The notes: a model not told the origin generated them from the letters alone. 64,000 nucleotides of DNA from Cryobacterium sinapicolor (GCF_004403465.1 NZ_SOGQ01000013.1:114717-178716), one strand, 5' to 3'; shown: positions 52,366-61,677, numbered from the stretch's first letter. Numbers and translations are program-made.

Positions 52366-52446
52366 GAGCGTTCCCGAGAGTCGCCGTTTGCGCCCAGCGT
52401 CGCCGACCCTGTGGCGGTTCTCGGCAGAATCGGCGACTCTCGGGCT
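52366..52446. repeat. Palindromic repeat family 4, copy 2
   Basis: Perfect 14-nt inverted arms CCCGAGAGTCGCCG (52373-52386) and CGGCGACTCTCGGG (52431-52444) enclose a 44-nt centre that itself holds GCGTCGCCGA steps. It lies in the divergent region upstream of the DUF3253 gene. A weaker relative lies at 34939-34998. Confidence 0.8.
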
Positions 52447-52610
52447 ACAGGACGCCGGGTAGGGCGCACCCCACCGATCGGCGACGTGCGCGTGACGAAT
52501 CCGGCGCGCATCCGTCTTATCAGTGACGGATGTCCCACCCCGCACCGCCGTGACCACCCGAATCTCCAGCACGATGAGGTTCCCGCACCTGAACCAGAAG
52601 GAAAACCCCC

Positions 52611-53438
52611 GTGCCGAGCACCGACCAGGCGAGCGCCGACCGCCGTCAGCCGACCCCCGTCCCCATCCACAACCGTAACGTCGAGGTGGACGGGCAACAG
52701 TTCACCGTGCACTCCATGGCCAGCACCTCGACGGCGCCGGAGCTGCCGACTTTCCTCTTGGTGCACGGCATCGGGGCGTCGCACCGCTACTACCGCCGGA
52801 TGCAGTCGTCACTGGCCGTCATCGGGCACACGATCTCTCTCGACCTGCCCGGGTTCGGCGGCACCCGGCGCCCCGAGCGGCCACTCTCGGTCGAAGAATG
52901 CGGCACCCTGCTCGGCCGGCTTCTGGATCGACTCGACGTGCCGCGGGTGGTCCTGGTCGGCCATTCGATGGGCGGCCAGTTCGTCACGGAGCTGGCCCGG
53001 CAACGACCGGATGTCGTCTCCCACCTGGTTCTGATCGGTCCCGTCACCGATCCCCGCCGGGCGACGGCCGTGAAACAGGCGATGGGCCTGACCCGGGACT
53101 CGGCCAAGGAGCCACCGTCAGGCAAGCTGATCGTCTTCCGCGACTACCTCAAGTGCGGCCCGCGCTGGTTCTTCAGCGAACTCGCCGTGATGCTCGAGTA
53201 CCGCACCGACCTGGCGCTCCGCGAGGTGCGCACCCCCACCCTCGTGATCCGCGGTGACAACGACCCGGTCTCGGGTCACGCCTGGTGTGAGTCGCTGAGC
53301 GCCGCCGCGCCGAACGGGCATCTCGTCGAGGTCGCGGGGCACCGTCACCTGGTGCATTACACCGCCGCTACGGAGACTGCCGCTCAGATCGAGGCACACG
53401 TCCGGCGGCACGCGTCGATCATGCACCCTGCCGCATGA
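52611..53438 (+). CDS. Alpha/beta hydrolase
   Basis: 275 residues from GTG 52611, with AGAAGGA upstream. Visible motifs are LLVHGIGASHRYY (oxyanion), VGHSMGGQF (nucleophile Ser), IRGDNDPVS (Asp) and VAGHRHLVHY (His). It is a typical soluble esterase/lipase-like hydrolase. Its stop overlaps the start of a second hydrolase (ATGA), so the two are co-expressed. Confidence 0.87.
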   Translation: MPSTDQASADRRQPTPVPIHNRNVEVDGQQFTVHSMASTSTAPELPTFLLVHGIGASHRYYRRMQSSLAVIGHTISLDLPGFGGTRRPERPLSVEECGTLLGRLLDRLDVPRVVLVGHSMGGQFVTELARQRPDVVSHLVLIGPVTDPRRATAVKQAMGLTRDSAKEPPSGKLIVFRDYLKCGPRWFFSELAVMLEYRTDLALREVRTPTLVIRGDNDPVSGHAWCESLSAAAPNGHLVEVAGHRHLVHYTAATETAAQIEAHVRRHASIMHPAA

Positions 53439-54169
53439 GGCGCCGGCTGCCAACCCCCCGCCTGTTGAGCCCCCACCTGCTGGGCCGCCATCTGTGCGAG
53501 GCCCGGTGGTGGGCGCTCGACTATGTCTACGCGGGGATCGGGCAGACCCGCGCGTTCCTGTCCCGCGCCCGGCCGGCGGACTTCCGCTCCGGTGCCAAGG
53601 CCCCGATCGTGATCATCCCCGGAGTGTACGAATCCTGGCAGTTCATGCGCCCGCTGATTCAGACGTTGCACGACCACGGACATCCGGTGCACGTGGTGGC
53701 GAAGCTGGGCCGCAACCGGCGTTCCCTGGCGGATGCCGCCGCGACCGTGGCCTCCTACCTCCAGCGGGAGAACCTGACCGGCGTGATCATCGTGGCGCAC
53801 AGCAAGGGTGGCCTGATCGGCAAGCAGCTGATGACGGCCGCCGACCCCGACCAGCGGGTGAGCGCAATGGCCGCGATCAGTGCCCCCTTCGGCGGTTCCC
53901 GCTATGCGCGATACTGGGTGGTGCCGAGCATCCGTGCCTTCGCGCCGGCCAACGCCGCCCTGCGCGACCTCGGCCTGGACCACCGGGTCAACGACCGCAT
54001 CACGTCCATTTACGGGGTGTTCGACCCGCACATCCCCGAGGGCAGTGAGCTCGCCGGCGCCCGCAACATCGAGCTGCGGGTCGGCGGGCACTTCCGCATC
54101 CTCGGTGATCCGAGAACCGTGCGGGCCGTGCTCGACGCGGTGACGGATGCCGGAACACCGGCGGTCTGA
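53435..54169 (+). CDS. Esterase/lipase-like alpha/beta hydrolase, second of coupled pair
   Basis: 244 residues. The fold shows IVIIPGVYESWQFM, the nucleophile region IIVAHSKGGLIGKQL (Ser) and FGGSRYARYW; the acid is probably in FDPHIPEG, and His in RVGGHFRIL. The AHSKGG elbow and GVYE start are typical of lipase class 2/PGAP1-like predicted acyltransferases. The substrate is unknown. It is translated from an ATG overlapping the preceding hydrolase stop. Confidence 0.8.
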   Translation: MRRRLPTPRLLSPHLLGRHLCEARWWALDYVYAGIGQTRAFLSRARPADFRSGAKAPIVIIPGVYESWQFMRPLIQTLHDHGHPVHVVAKLGRNRRSLADAAATVASYLQRENLTGVIIVAHSKGGLIGKQLMTAADPDQRVSAMAAISAPFGGSRYARYWVVPSIRAFAPANAALRDLGLDHRVNDRITSIYGVFDPHIPEGSELAGARNIELRVGGHFRILGDPRTVRAVLDAVTDAGTPAV

Positions 54170-54231
54170 CCCCGGTCGCCGGCAGACCCCAGGTCAGTCG
54201 CCGCCTGCGCAGCAGACCACGGACCCACGAT

Positions 54232-54262
54232 GAGGGCGACCCCGCACCGCGGAGCCGCCCTC
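54232..54262. terminator. Hairpin between convergent genes
   Basis: GAGGGCG and CGCCCTC form a 7-bp stem around a 17-nt GC-rich loop, in the 117-nt gap between the hydrolase pair and the PTS IIC gene. No T-run is present. Confidence 0.4.
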
Positions 54263-54286
54263 TGACGAAACGTCAAGCCGGTGAAG

Positions 54287-55813
54287 CTAGACGGCCTCGG
54301 CCGCGGCTTCCTTCTCTGCCTTGCGTCGCGCCTTCTCGGCGTCGAGAACGGCCTTCTCGGCCGCCTTCTCCTCGGCGATCCACACGTCGCGCTTGGCCCC
54401 GGGCACCCAGCCCGTGTCCACAACGCGGATCTGGTAGACGATTGCGACGCCGACCAGCACCGCGGCGATGAGGATCGCGAGGATGACCCCGAGTCCGCCG
54501 CCCACACCGACGCTGACACCGATGAGCGTGCCGAACCAACCGAAGTCGGCGTCGCCGAATGTGCTGTTCGCGAAGCCGAAGTCGCCGAGGACCAGCAGAA
54601 GGATGGCGGGCAGAATGGTGATGATCACGCCGTTGACGAAGCCGCCGATCATGGCTCCGAGGCGTCCGCCGGTCGCGTTGCCGTAGACGCCGGCTCCACC
54701 GCCGGTGAAGAAGTGCGGCACCATGCCGGGCAGGATCAGCGCGAGCCCGAACATCGGGTTCAGCCAGATTGCCAGCACACCCAGCGCGAGGAGGCCACCG
54801 GCGAATGAGCTCAGGAAGCCGATGAGCACGGCGTTGGCGCCGAACGGGAACACGATCGGGATGTCGAGCGCGGGACGCGCTCCGGGCACAACCTTCTCGG
54901 CGATGCCCTGGAACGCGGGCACCAGCTCGCCGAGCACGGTGCGCACACCGTAGAGGATGACCGCGACACCCACACCGAACTGCAGGGCCTGCGCAAAGGC
55001 CGCCATGATGAACGCGCCGGCGTCGGCGGAGCCGAAGATGTCGAGCGCCTCCTGCAGCGGCAGGGCGATGAGGCCCCAGATAGCGAAGACCATGTAGATG
55101 AGAACCATCGACAGCGAGGTGGCGACCATCGAGTCGCGCAGGAACTTGAGTCCCTGCGGAAACTTGATCTCTTCGGTCGACTTGCTGCGACGCCCCACGG
55201 CCTGGCCGGCCGCACCGGCGGCGATGTAGCCGAGGGTGCCGAAATGGCCGATCGCGATGGTGTCGTTGCCGGTGATCTTCTTGGTCCACGGATGCACGAA
55301 CGCGGGCATGACCACCATGATCACGCCGAGCAGCAGAGCGCCGATGACGACCACAAGCCAGCCGGCACCGTCACCGAAACCGACGGAGAGCACCACGGTG
55401 AGCATGGTCGCCATGAAGACCATGTGGTGGCCGGTGAGGAAGACGTACTTCAGCGGGGTGAAGCGGGCCAGGGCCAGCATCACCAGGAACCCGAGGGTGA
55501 GCACGTAGGCGCTCTGGGCGCCGAACTCGTCCTGCGCGATGGCGGTGATGACCTCGTTGGTGGGAATAACACCCTGGGCGCCGGTGACCGCGAGGATCAG
55601 TTTGCCCAGCGGGTCAAGGGAGCCCACCACGACGCCGGCGCCGGCACCGAGGATCAGGAAGCCGAGGGCCGCCTTGAGGGCGCCGCCGATCACCTGTCCG
55701 GCGTTGCGCTTGAGTGCCATAAGTCCGATGGCGGTGATTATGCCGATCAGGTAAGCCGGAACGTTGAGGATCTGTTGACCGATGAAGTTCAGTACGACGA
55801 CGAGCCACTCCAT
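54287..55813 (-). CDS. PTS ascorbate-type permease, IIC component (UlaA family)
   Basis: 508 residues, about ten to twelve helices. Family blocks include LNVPAYLIGIITAIGLMALKR near the start, GAQSAYVLTLGFLVMLALARFTPLKYVFLTGHH, LPLQEALDIFGSADAG and FFTGGGAGVYGNATGGRLGA. It carries sugar across the membrane while IIB phosphorylates it. The last ~50 residues are a charged Ala/Lys/Glu helix not usual in UlaA. The family takes L-ascorbate and related pentitols or unknown sugars. Third gene after IIA and IIB. Confidence 0.9.
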   Translation of the reverse strand: MEWLVVVLNFIGQQILNVPAYLIGIITAIGLMALKRNAGQVIGGALKAALGFLILGAGAGVVVGSLDPLGKLILAVTGAQGVIPTNEVITAIAQDEFGAQSAYVLTLGFLVMLALARFTPLKYVFLTGHHMVFMATMLTVVLSVGFGDGAGWLVVVIGALLLGVIMVVMPAFVHPWTKKITGNDTIAIGHFGTLGYIAAGAAGQAVGRRSKSTEEIKFPQGLKFLRDSMVATSLSMVLIYMVFAIWGLIALPLQEALDIFGSADAGAFIMAAFAQALQFGVGVAVILYGVRTVLGELVPAFQGIAEKVVPGARPALDIPIVFPFGANAVLIGFLSSFAGGLLALGVLAIWLNPMFGLALILPGMVPHFFTGGGAGVYGNATGGRLGAMIGGFVNGVIITILPAILLLVLGDFGFANSTFGDADFGWFGTLIGVSVGVGGGLGVILAILIAAVLVGVAIVYQIRVVDTGWVPGAKRDVWIAEEKAAEKAVLDAEKARRKAEKEAAAEAV

Positions 55814-55856
55814 TGTGGGAGCTCCTTATTCTGTGAGTGGGGGAAAGGTGAAGGGG

Positions 55857-56129
55857 TTACTCGACTGCGGCGGTGAGCTTCTCGGTAATCTCCTCGAGAT
55901 CGAAGAAGTTCTTGATGACGATGACCTGGGCGGGCACATCGCCGAGTTCCTCGGCCAGCTCCTCCGAGGTGAGCACGATCTCGGCCGTCTGAGCGGCACC
56001 GCGAGCCACGCCCATATCGGCGGCCTCGACATCCGCATCGATGCCGAGCTTGGCGAGAACCTTCTCGGCGTTCATTTTCAGGAGCACTGAGGTACCAATG
56101 CCCATTCCACAGACAGCGACGATCTTCAT
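55857..56129 (-). CDS. PTS ascorbate-type IIB component
   Basis: 90 residues. The P-loop Cys is in the start segment VAVCGMGIGTSVLLK (Cys7), which receives phosphate from IIA. The short length and CGMGxGTS motif are as in UlaB/lactose-type IIB. It acts with the IIC encoded 43 nt downstream. Confidence 0.92.
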   Translation of the reverse strand: MKIVAVCGMGIGTSVLLKMNAEKVLAKLGIDADVEAADMGVARGAAQTAEIVLTSEELAEELGDVPAQVIVIKNFFDLEEITEKLTAAVE

Positions 56130-56192
56130 GGGGTGCCTTTCGATTGGGTGAGAGGGGTGAAATAAGTCAGAAGTGGATGTCGGTGGCGCGGT

Positions 56193-56651
56193 TCACGCGG
56201 CAGCGGCGAGTTCGCCGAGCACGGCGCGCACCTCGTCGGCAGTGCCGGCGACGGCCAGACGCTTCATGGCGCCACTGTCCGAGAGCACCCCGGCGAGCGC
56301 CTGCATCACCGCGAGGTGGGCAGCGTGGTCTTTGGCGGCCAAACCGATCACGAGGGTGACCGGGTCGTTGGCGGCGTTGCCGAACTCGACGGGGGTGGCC
56401 AGGCTGACCCAGCTCAGGCCGCCGGTGAGTACTGCGGGCGAGGGGCGGGAGTGCGCCAGGGCGATCCCGGGGGCGATGACCATGTACGGGCCGTGTTTCT
56501 CGACCGCGGCGATCATCTCGTCGGTGTAGGCATCCGTGGTGGCCCCGCCGGTCACCAAGCCGGCGCCCGCAAGACGGATGGCGGCCCGCCAGTCGGCGGC
56601 CTCCGCTTGGGTCTCGATCGACGCGAGGGCTTCGGCCAGGTTCAGTGCCAC
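56193..56651 (-). CDS. PTS IIA component (mannitol/Ntr type, UlaC-like)
   Basis: 152 residues. The phosphorylated His is in IALAHSRPSPAV, with the PYMVIAPGIA strand before it, the standard IIA(Mtl/Ntr) pattern. First gene of the leftward PTS operon; a good promoter is visible at 56710-56739. Confidence 0.92.
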   Translation of the reverse strand: MALNLAEALASIETQAEAADWRAAIRLAGAGLVTGGATTDAYTDEMIAAVEKHGPYMVIAPGIALAHSRPSPAVLTGGLSWVSLATPVEFGNAANDPVTLVIGLAAKDHAAHLAVMQALAGVLSDSGAMKRLAVAGTADEVRAVLGELAAAA

Positions 56652-56709
56652 GAATGAACTCCTTTGTTGTTTTCGACGCAGCCGGCCCGCGAGGGCCGCT
56701 GAGATGACT

Positions 56710-56739
56710 GTATTAGCCTAAGCGACCTTTTGTCTACAA
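56710..56739 (-). promoter_or_regulatory. Sigma-70-type promoter of the PTS operon
   Basis: On the minus strand TTGTAG (56734-56739) and TAATAC (56710-56715) are 18 nt apart, about 60 nt before the IIA start. ACCAAAGT lies just upstream at 56744-56751. Confidence 0.6.
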
Positions 56740-56743
56740 ATGA

Positions 56744-56751
56744 ACCAAAGT
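56744..56751. promoter_or_regulatory. Candidate ROK operator half, PTS side
   Basis: ACCAAAGT, just upstream of the PTS -35 box, is repeated in the same orientation at 58117-58124 in the transketolase promoter region. A shared operator for the ROK regulator encoded between them is the simplest reading. Confidence 0.4.
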
Positions 56752-56851
56752 TTTTCGACCGGTCGACAGGGGCGTGCCACCCGGCGAACGGCACGCCGAC
56801 CGACGCCCGCCGGCAGAGAACCTCTTCAGATGCCGGATCAGGCGCGCGAGG

Positions 56852-58036
56852 TCAGCTCGCAGCGGTGCGGAGCGTGACGCCGGACACGCCGCCGCGAGTG
56901 AGACGGCTGATGCGATCGGCGTCGAACAGGGCATCCTGCGCGATGAGCGAGGCGCCCGTGACGCCGGCGATGGCGCCGAGCCGGGACTTCTCCACCACCA
57001 GTCCCTGCAGGGCGAAGTCGCGGGCGCCGGCGAAGATCGCCTCCCGGATCGCACCGAGGAAGGGCTCACCGGCCTGGGCCAGGTTGCCGCCGACGACGAC
57101 GGCCTGCGGGTTGAGCAGCCCCACCACATGGGCCAGGCTCTGCCCGATCTGGGCGCCGGTCTCGGCGAGCAGACTCAATACCGCGGGGTCACCGTCGTTG
57201 GCGAGCCCCACGATGTCGCTGCTGGTGCGCACCTGGCGCCCCTGCCTGAGCAGCTCGCGGCGGATGACCGCACCGCTGGCGATGGTCTCGAGCCGAACGG
57301 TGCGCTCCCCATCGGCACGCACGGCACTGAGGTCGCCGGCGCCGCCGCGGGAGCCGTGGTAGATCGAGCCGTCGAGCACGAAGGCGAGTCCCACGCCGAT
57401 GCCGGCCTTGAGCACGGCGACATCGCGGTACTCACTCCCGACGCGCCGGGCCTCGGCGAGCGCCATGATGTTGACGTCCCGGTCCACGGCGAAGACGGCG
57501 TGGTCGTAGCGGCCGGCGAAGTAGTCCTGCACCAGCACGCCCTCCCATTGCGTGTCCACCTGCGGTCGGGCGAGACGCCCGGTGACGTAGTTGACCGGTC
57601 CGGGCACACCGACACCGATGCCCACAACGTCAGCGCGGGTCTTGCCGAGCCGGTCGAGCATATGGTCGAAGACCTGGCCGGCCCAGTCGAAGATCTCGAC
57701 CGGCCCTTCACTCAGGCCGATGTCAGCCTCGTCTTCGCTGAGGATGGTGGACACCAGGTCGGTGATGGCCAGCCGGGTGTGCGATCCACCGATGTCCACG
57801 GCCAGCAGCAGGCCGGCATCCGGGTTCACGGCGAACTCCTCGGGCGGCCGGCCGCCACGGGAATCGAGTTGCCCCACGCTCATCACGATGGACGCCTGGA
57901 GAAGCTCGTCAAGGCGCCGGGCGAGGGTAACGCGCGACCAGCCGAGCTGCTCGATCAGGTCAGTGCGGGTGGTGGCACGGCCGGATCGGATGAGGTCAAG
58001 CACCACACCCGACCCGGTGGACAAAGCGTGTGCCAT
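56852..58036 (-). CDS. ROK family transcriptional regulator lacking the zinc cysteines
   Basis: 394 residues from ATG 58034-58036 with GGAGGGG upstream. An N-terminal winged helix (TRTDLIEQLGWSRVTLARRL) precedes the ROK kinase-like domain (VDIGGSHTRLAI, GVGVPGPVNY). The usual zinc motif CxCGxxGC before LE is absent: the segment reads RADGERTVRLETIASG. So sugar-phosphate or sugar sensing may differ from NagC/Mlc-type proteins. It lies between the PTS operon and the divergent transketolase and probably controls both. Confidence 0.9.
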   Translation of the reverse strand: MAHALSTGSGVVLDLIRSGRATTRTDLIEQLGWSRVTLARRLDELLQASIVMSVGQLDSRGGRPPEEFAVNPDAGLLLAVDIGGSHTRLAITDLVSTILSEDEADIGLSEGPVEIFDWAGQVFDHMLDRLGKTRADVVGIGVGVPGPVNYVTGRLARPQVDTQWEGVLVQDYFAGRYDHAVFAVDRDVNIMALAEARRVGSEYRDVAVLKAGIGVGLAFVLDGSIYHGSRGGAGDLSAVRADGERTVRLETIASGAVIRRELLRQGRQVRTSSDIVGLANDGDPAVLSLLAETGAQIGQSLAHVVGLLNPQAVVVGGNLAQAGEPFLGAIREAIFAGARDFALQGLVVEKSRLGAIAGVTGASLIAQDALFDADRISRLTRGGVSGVTLRTAAS

Positions 58037-58116
58037 GGAATTCCCCTCCATCTGACGCATCCGCAAGGTTGTGAGGACGTCGCCGAACCAACTGTTTGAC
58101 TTAAGTACATTTCTAT

Positions 58117-58124
58117 ACCAAAGT
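58117..58124. promoter_or_regulatory. Candidate ROK operator half, transketolase side
   Basis: ACCAAAGT lies 7 nt before the transketolase start, in an AT-rich stretch (TTGACTTAAGTACATTTCTATACC). It matches the site upstream of the PTS operon at 56744-56751. Confidence 0.4.
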
Positions 58125-58131
58125 ATCTCGC

Positions 58132-60198
58132 ATGGCTACCGAATCAAGGAATCCCTCGTCAACGATGACGCACACCGAACTCGACGCTCGCGCCGTCGCG
58201 AGCGCCCAGGCCCTGGCCGCCCACGTGGTGCAGGCGAAAGGACACGGACACGGCGGCACCGCGATGGCATTGGCGCCATTGTCCCATGTGTTGTTCTCCC
58301 GAGTCCTGCGCCACTCCCCCGCCCACCCCGACTGGCCCGCCCGAGACCGATTCATTCTTTCGGCCGGTCACGCCAGCCTTCTGCTTTACACCCAGCTGTT
58401 CTTCACCGGCTACGGCCTCACCCTGGACGACCTCGCCAAGAGCCGCACTCTCGGCTCGAAAACACCGGGGCACCCCGAGGTGCATCACACCGTGGGCGTG
58501 GAGATGAGCACCGGCCCGCTCGGTCAGGGCGTCGCATCCGCGGTGGGCATGGCCATGGCAGCCCGACACGAGAGCGCCGTGTTCACCCCCGGCTCAACCC
58601 TGCTCGACCACACCACCTGGGTGCTGGCGGGCGACGGATGCCTGCAGGAGGGCGTCTCCGGCGAGGCGTCGAGCCTGGCCGGCACCCTCGGCCTCGACAA
58701 CCTGGTGCTGATCTGGGACGACAACGGCATCACCATCGACTCGGGCACCGACGAGACCTTCTCCGAAGACGTTCGGGCCCGGTACCGGGCCTACGGATGG
58801 CGGGTGCTCGAGATCGACACCCCGAACGACCTCGACGCCCTGGAGGCCACGCTCCGCGCGGCGGCGGAACGCACCGGTCGCCCCACCCTCGTGGCCCTCC
58901 GCACCGTCATCGGTTCCCCCTCCCAGAAGTTCGGCGGCACGTCCGCCGCGCACGCCGGTGGCTTCGGCGCCGACGAACTCGCCGCGGTGATGACGACGCT
59001 TGGCTTCGCCCCCGACGCTCCCCTCGCCGACCTCGTCAGCCCCGAAACCCTCGCACACACCCGGGATGCCCTCGCCCGCGGCGAGCAACTGCACCGCGAT
59101 TGGGAGGCCGACCTCACCTCCTGGAGCACCGGCGACCCCGCAGCCGCGGCACGCTGGGCCGCCTTCCGCGGCGGGGAGTTCGAAAGCTCCGCCCTCGACA
59201 CCGTGAACGTCGGCAGCGCCGGCGACACGATCGCGACCCGCAAGGCAAACGGTGCCGTGCTCCGCGCGCTGCAGGGTTCAGTGCCGCTGTGGGGCGGATC
59301 CGCCGACCTCGCCGGCTCCACCACGGTGGAGGTCGACGGCAACCGCTTCTCCGCCGCGAATCCGGCGGGTGAGTTCATCCGGTTCGGCATCCGGGAGCAC
59401 GCGATGGCCGCCATTCTCAACGGCATCGCACTGCAGGGGCCGTGGCGCCCGTTCGCCTCCACCTACCTGGTGTTCAGCGATTACATGCGACCCAGCATCC
59501 GTCTGGGCGCACTGATGGGTCTCGGCGCGGTCTACATCTACACCCACGACTCCGTCGCCGTCGGTGAAGACGGGCCCACCCATCAGCCGGTCGAGCAGAT
59601 CGCATCGCTGCGCACCGTCCCGGGGCTCGACGTGGTGCGCCCCGCCGACTCCGTCGAGGTCGTCGCCGCCTGGCGCCGCATTCTCGCCTCCCCCGACCGG
59701 CCGGTCGCCCTGGTCTTGAGCCGGCAGGACCTGCCCGTGCTCGAGAGCAGCGACACCACCCCCGCAGGCGTCACGGCCGGCGGCTATGTGCGCTGGCAGC
59801 ACGGCGACGGCGACGACCTGGCCATCCTCGCGACCGGCAGCGAGGTTCACCTCGCGATCGAGGCCGCCGCACGCTTGACCGAGGAGGGCATCTCCGCCCG
59901 GGTCGTGTCCATGCCCTGTGTCGAGTGGTTCGCCGAGCAGAGCGCCGACTACCGTGAGTCCGTGCTGCCGGCGGCACTGCGTGCCCGGGTCGCCGTCGAG
60001 GCGGGCCGCGGCGATGCCTGGTACCGCTGGGTGGGCCTCGACGGGCGCGTGGTGTCGATCGAGGAGTTCGGCGAGTCGGGCAACGGCCCCGAGGTTCTCC
60101 GTCTCCGCGGCATCCACCTCGACGCGGTCCTCAGCGCTGCGCGCGCCACCCTCGCCGCCCCTCGACTCAGGGAATCGGCAGGTTTGCGCGCTCGGTGA
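58132..60198 (+). CDS. tkt: Transketolase, probable sugar-catabolism paralogue
   Basis: 688 residues, full length. Thiamine diphosphate motif is GDGCLQEGVSGEASSLAGTLGLDN...; also SAGHASLLLYTQL, the His-rich KGHGHGGTAMA region, TGPLGQG, FGIREHAMAAI (activating Glu) and HDSVAVGEDGPTHQP. The enzyme moves two-carbon units between ketose and aldose phosphates in the pentose phosphate pathway. Because it is divergent from a ROK regulator and PTS, it may be a dedicated copy for one sugar rather than the housekeeping enzyme; the latter is not in this window. Confidence 0.93.
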   Translation: MATESRNPSSTMTHTELDARAVASAQALAAHVVQAKGHGHGGTAMALAPLSHVLFSRVLRHSPAHPDWPARDRFILSAGHASLLLYTQLFFTGYGLTLDDLAKSRTLGSKTPGHPEVHHTVGVEMSTGPLGQGVASAVGMAMAARHESAVFTPGSTLLDHTTWVLAGDGCLQEGVSGEASSLAGTLGLDNLVLIWDDNGITIDSGTDETFSEDVRARYRAYGWRVLEIDTPNDLDALEATLRAAAERTGRPTLVALRTVIGSPSQKFGGTSAAHAGGFGADELAAVMTTLGFAPDAPLADLVSPETLAHTRDALARGEQLHRDWEADLTSWSTGDPAAAARWAAFRGGEFESSALDTVNVGSAGDTIATRKANGAVLRALQGSVPLWGGSADLAGSTTVEVDGNRFSAANPAGEFIRFGIREHAMAAILNGIALQGPWRPFASTYLVFSDYMRPSIRLGALMGLGAVYIYTHDSVAVGEDGPTHQPVEQIASLRTVPGLDVVRPADSVEVVAAWRRILASPDRPVALVLSRQDLPVLESSDTTPAGVTAGGYVRWQHGDGDDLAILATGSEVHLAIEAAARLTEEGISARVVSMPCVEWFAEQSADYRESVLPAALRARVAVEAGRGDAWYRWVGLDGRVVSIEEFGESGNGPEVLRLRGIHLDAVLSAARATLAAPRLRESAGLRAR

Positions 60199-60257
60199 GC
60201 CACGCCGTCGACCCGGCGACCCGGCGACCCGGCCGCCAGGTAGAGAATGGAATCATC

Positions 60258-60632
60258 ATGACCACCATCCTCAATGTCATCTGGCTCGTGTTCGCCGGCT
60301 TCTGGCTGTTCCTCGGCTACATGTTTGCGGCGGTGGTCATGTTCGTGCTGATCATCACCATCCCCTGGGGAATCGCGTCGGCCCGGATCGGCGTCTACGC
60401 GCTCTGGCCGTTCGGCAAGACCGTGGTCGACAAGCCGAACGCTGGCGTCGGGTCGTTCCTGGGCAACGTGGTCTGGGTGGTGCTGGCCGGTTTTTGGATC
60501 GCCCTCGGACATCTGTTCTCGGGCATCGCGCTCTGCATCACGATCATCGGAATCCCCTTCGGGATCGCCAACTTCAAGCTGATCCCGGTGGCGCTGATGC
60601 CGCTCGGCAAGCAGATCGTCGACATTCGCTAA
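60258..60632 (+). CDS. YccF domain membrane protein
   Basis: 124 residues with two similar halves, each with an N(V/I)IW(L/V)VxAGFW start and an ITI(I)PxGIAxxR block: helices 1-2 then 3-4. This internal duplication is the YccF signature. Function unknown. It begins 60 nt after transketolase, same strand. Confidence 0.9.
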   Translation: MTTILNVIWLVFAGFWLFLGYMFAAVVMFVLIITIPWGIASARIGVYALWPFGKTVVDKPNAGVGSFLGNVVWVVLAGFWIALGHLFSGIALCITIIGIPFGIANFKLIPVALMPLGKQIVDIR

Positions 60633-60888
60633 GCGTCCGCCGGTCCTCGAGGGCGCATGGACCTGTCGTTCCAGGAACGAACTGTGGGATTGCGTCGATT
60701 CTCGGTTTTCCTTAAGACCCGCCACAGGGCGATCGAAACTGGAAAAAGGCCCCGTCCAGCCTGATTCTGTTGCGACTACAGCCCCGACCTCTCTGGTCAA
60801 CGCTCAACCGGCCAAGCATGTCTGCTCAGCAGAGGGTCTCATCGAATGCCACTATCGCCGCGGCCAGGGAGGCCGATTGGTATGCGAT

Positions 60889-61677
60889 TCACGCTCCCGG
60901 TTTTTCCGGCGGCGCCGGTGCTCGCTCTGAGGCCAGGCCATCCGAAACGGGTGCGGAACCCGGTTCTACGACGCTGGCTCCCGCTCCGGCAATTGGTACC
61001 CGTGCCGTCTGCATTTCCCGCTCTAGCTCAATCCTTGAACGAGTCAGCTCGGCGTTTGACTGTAGTTCTTGTACGGCTTGAACCCCCGAGGTAGCGGCCC
61101 GCTGCCCAAAGTAGAAACCGACGATTGCGATGACGACCGTCGACAGCGTGGCGAAGATCGTCTCGGCGAAGTCAGTGCTTGCGCCAGGCGCCGGCGCCAG
61201 CACCACATCGTAGGTTCGCCCGGTCCCATCGGCGGCGCCAGCCTCGGCAACATTGACGCTGATGACGCGCTCAGAGGGAAAGCCCGCGAGTGTGCTTTCC
61301 GAAACTCCGGTGGACTCCGCGCCCCGCGATTCCCTTGAGCTGAGCTGGCTGAACAGGTAGATCGACGAAAACGCGAAGAGGAGCAGAAGCAACAGCGCAA
61401 TCACCGCACTGATGCTGCCGTTCGGAAGATTGAGGGCACCACGGTTCGCCGTGCCATCCATAACTCGGGAAATCCAGGCCACCAGCGTAAGCAGGACGAG
61501 GAGCGCTGATAGTCCGAGGAGGATCCAAACGGTGAGCGCGATTTCGGCTGGAACACCCACAGGCTGCTGAGCAAGCACCGTGATCAGAACCGTCAGAGCG
61601 GCCAGGACAACAGTGAGCACACCGCCCGTGACGTAGAGGGCGGTGTTGCTTGGTTCGCTTGCGTCCATTTTCGGCAT
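60889..61677 (-). CDS. Uncharacterised membrane protein
   Basis: 262 residues from ATG 61675-61677, with GGGAG upstream; ATG 61692 is an alternative. Three hydrophobic helices lie at about 15-40, 45-70 and 82-105, then a ~65-residue extracytoplasmic region, another helix (ETIFATLSTVVIAIVGFYFG) and a polar C-terminus with Glu/Arg helix. No family recognised. GC3 is lower than in neighbouring genes, so it may be acquired. Confidence 0.7.
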   Translation of the reverse strand: MPKMDASEPSNTALYVTGGVLTVVLAALTVLITVLAQQPVGVPAEIALTVWILLGLSALLVLLTLVAWISRVMDGTANRGALNLPNGSISAVIALLLLLLFAFSSIYLFSQLSSRESRGAESTGVSESTLAGFPSERVISVNVAEAGAADGTGRTYDVVLAPAPGASTDFAETIFATLSTVVIAIVGFYFGQRAATSGVQAVQELQSNAELTRSRIELEREMQTARVPIAGAGASVVEPGSAPVSDGLASERAPAPPEKPGA

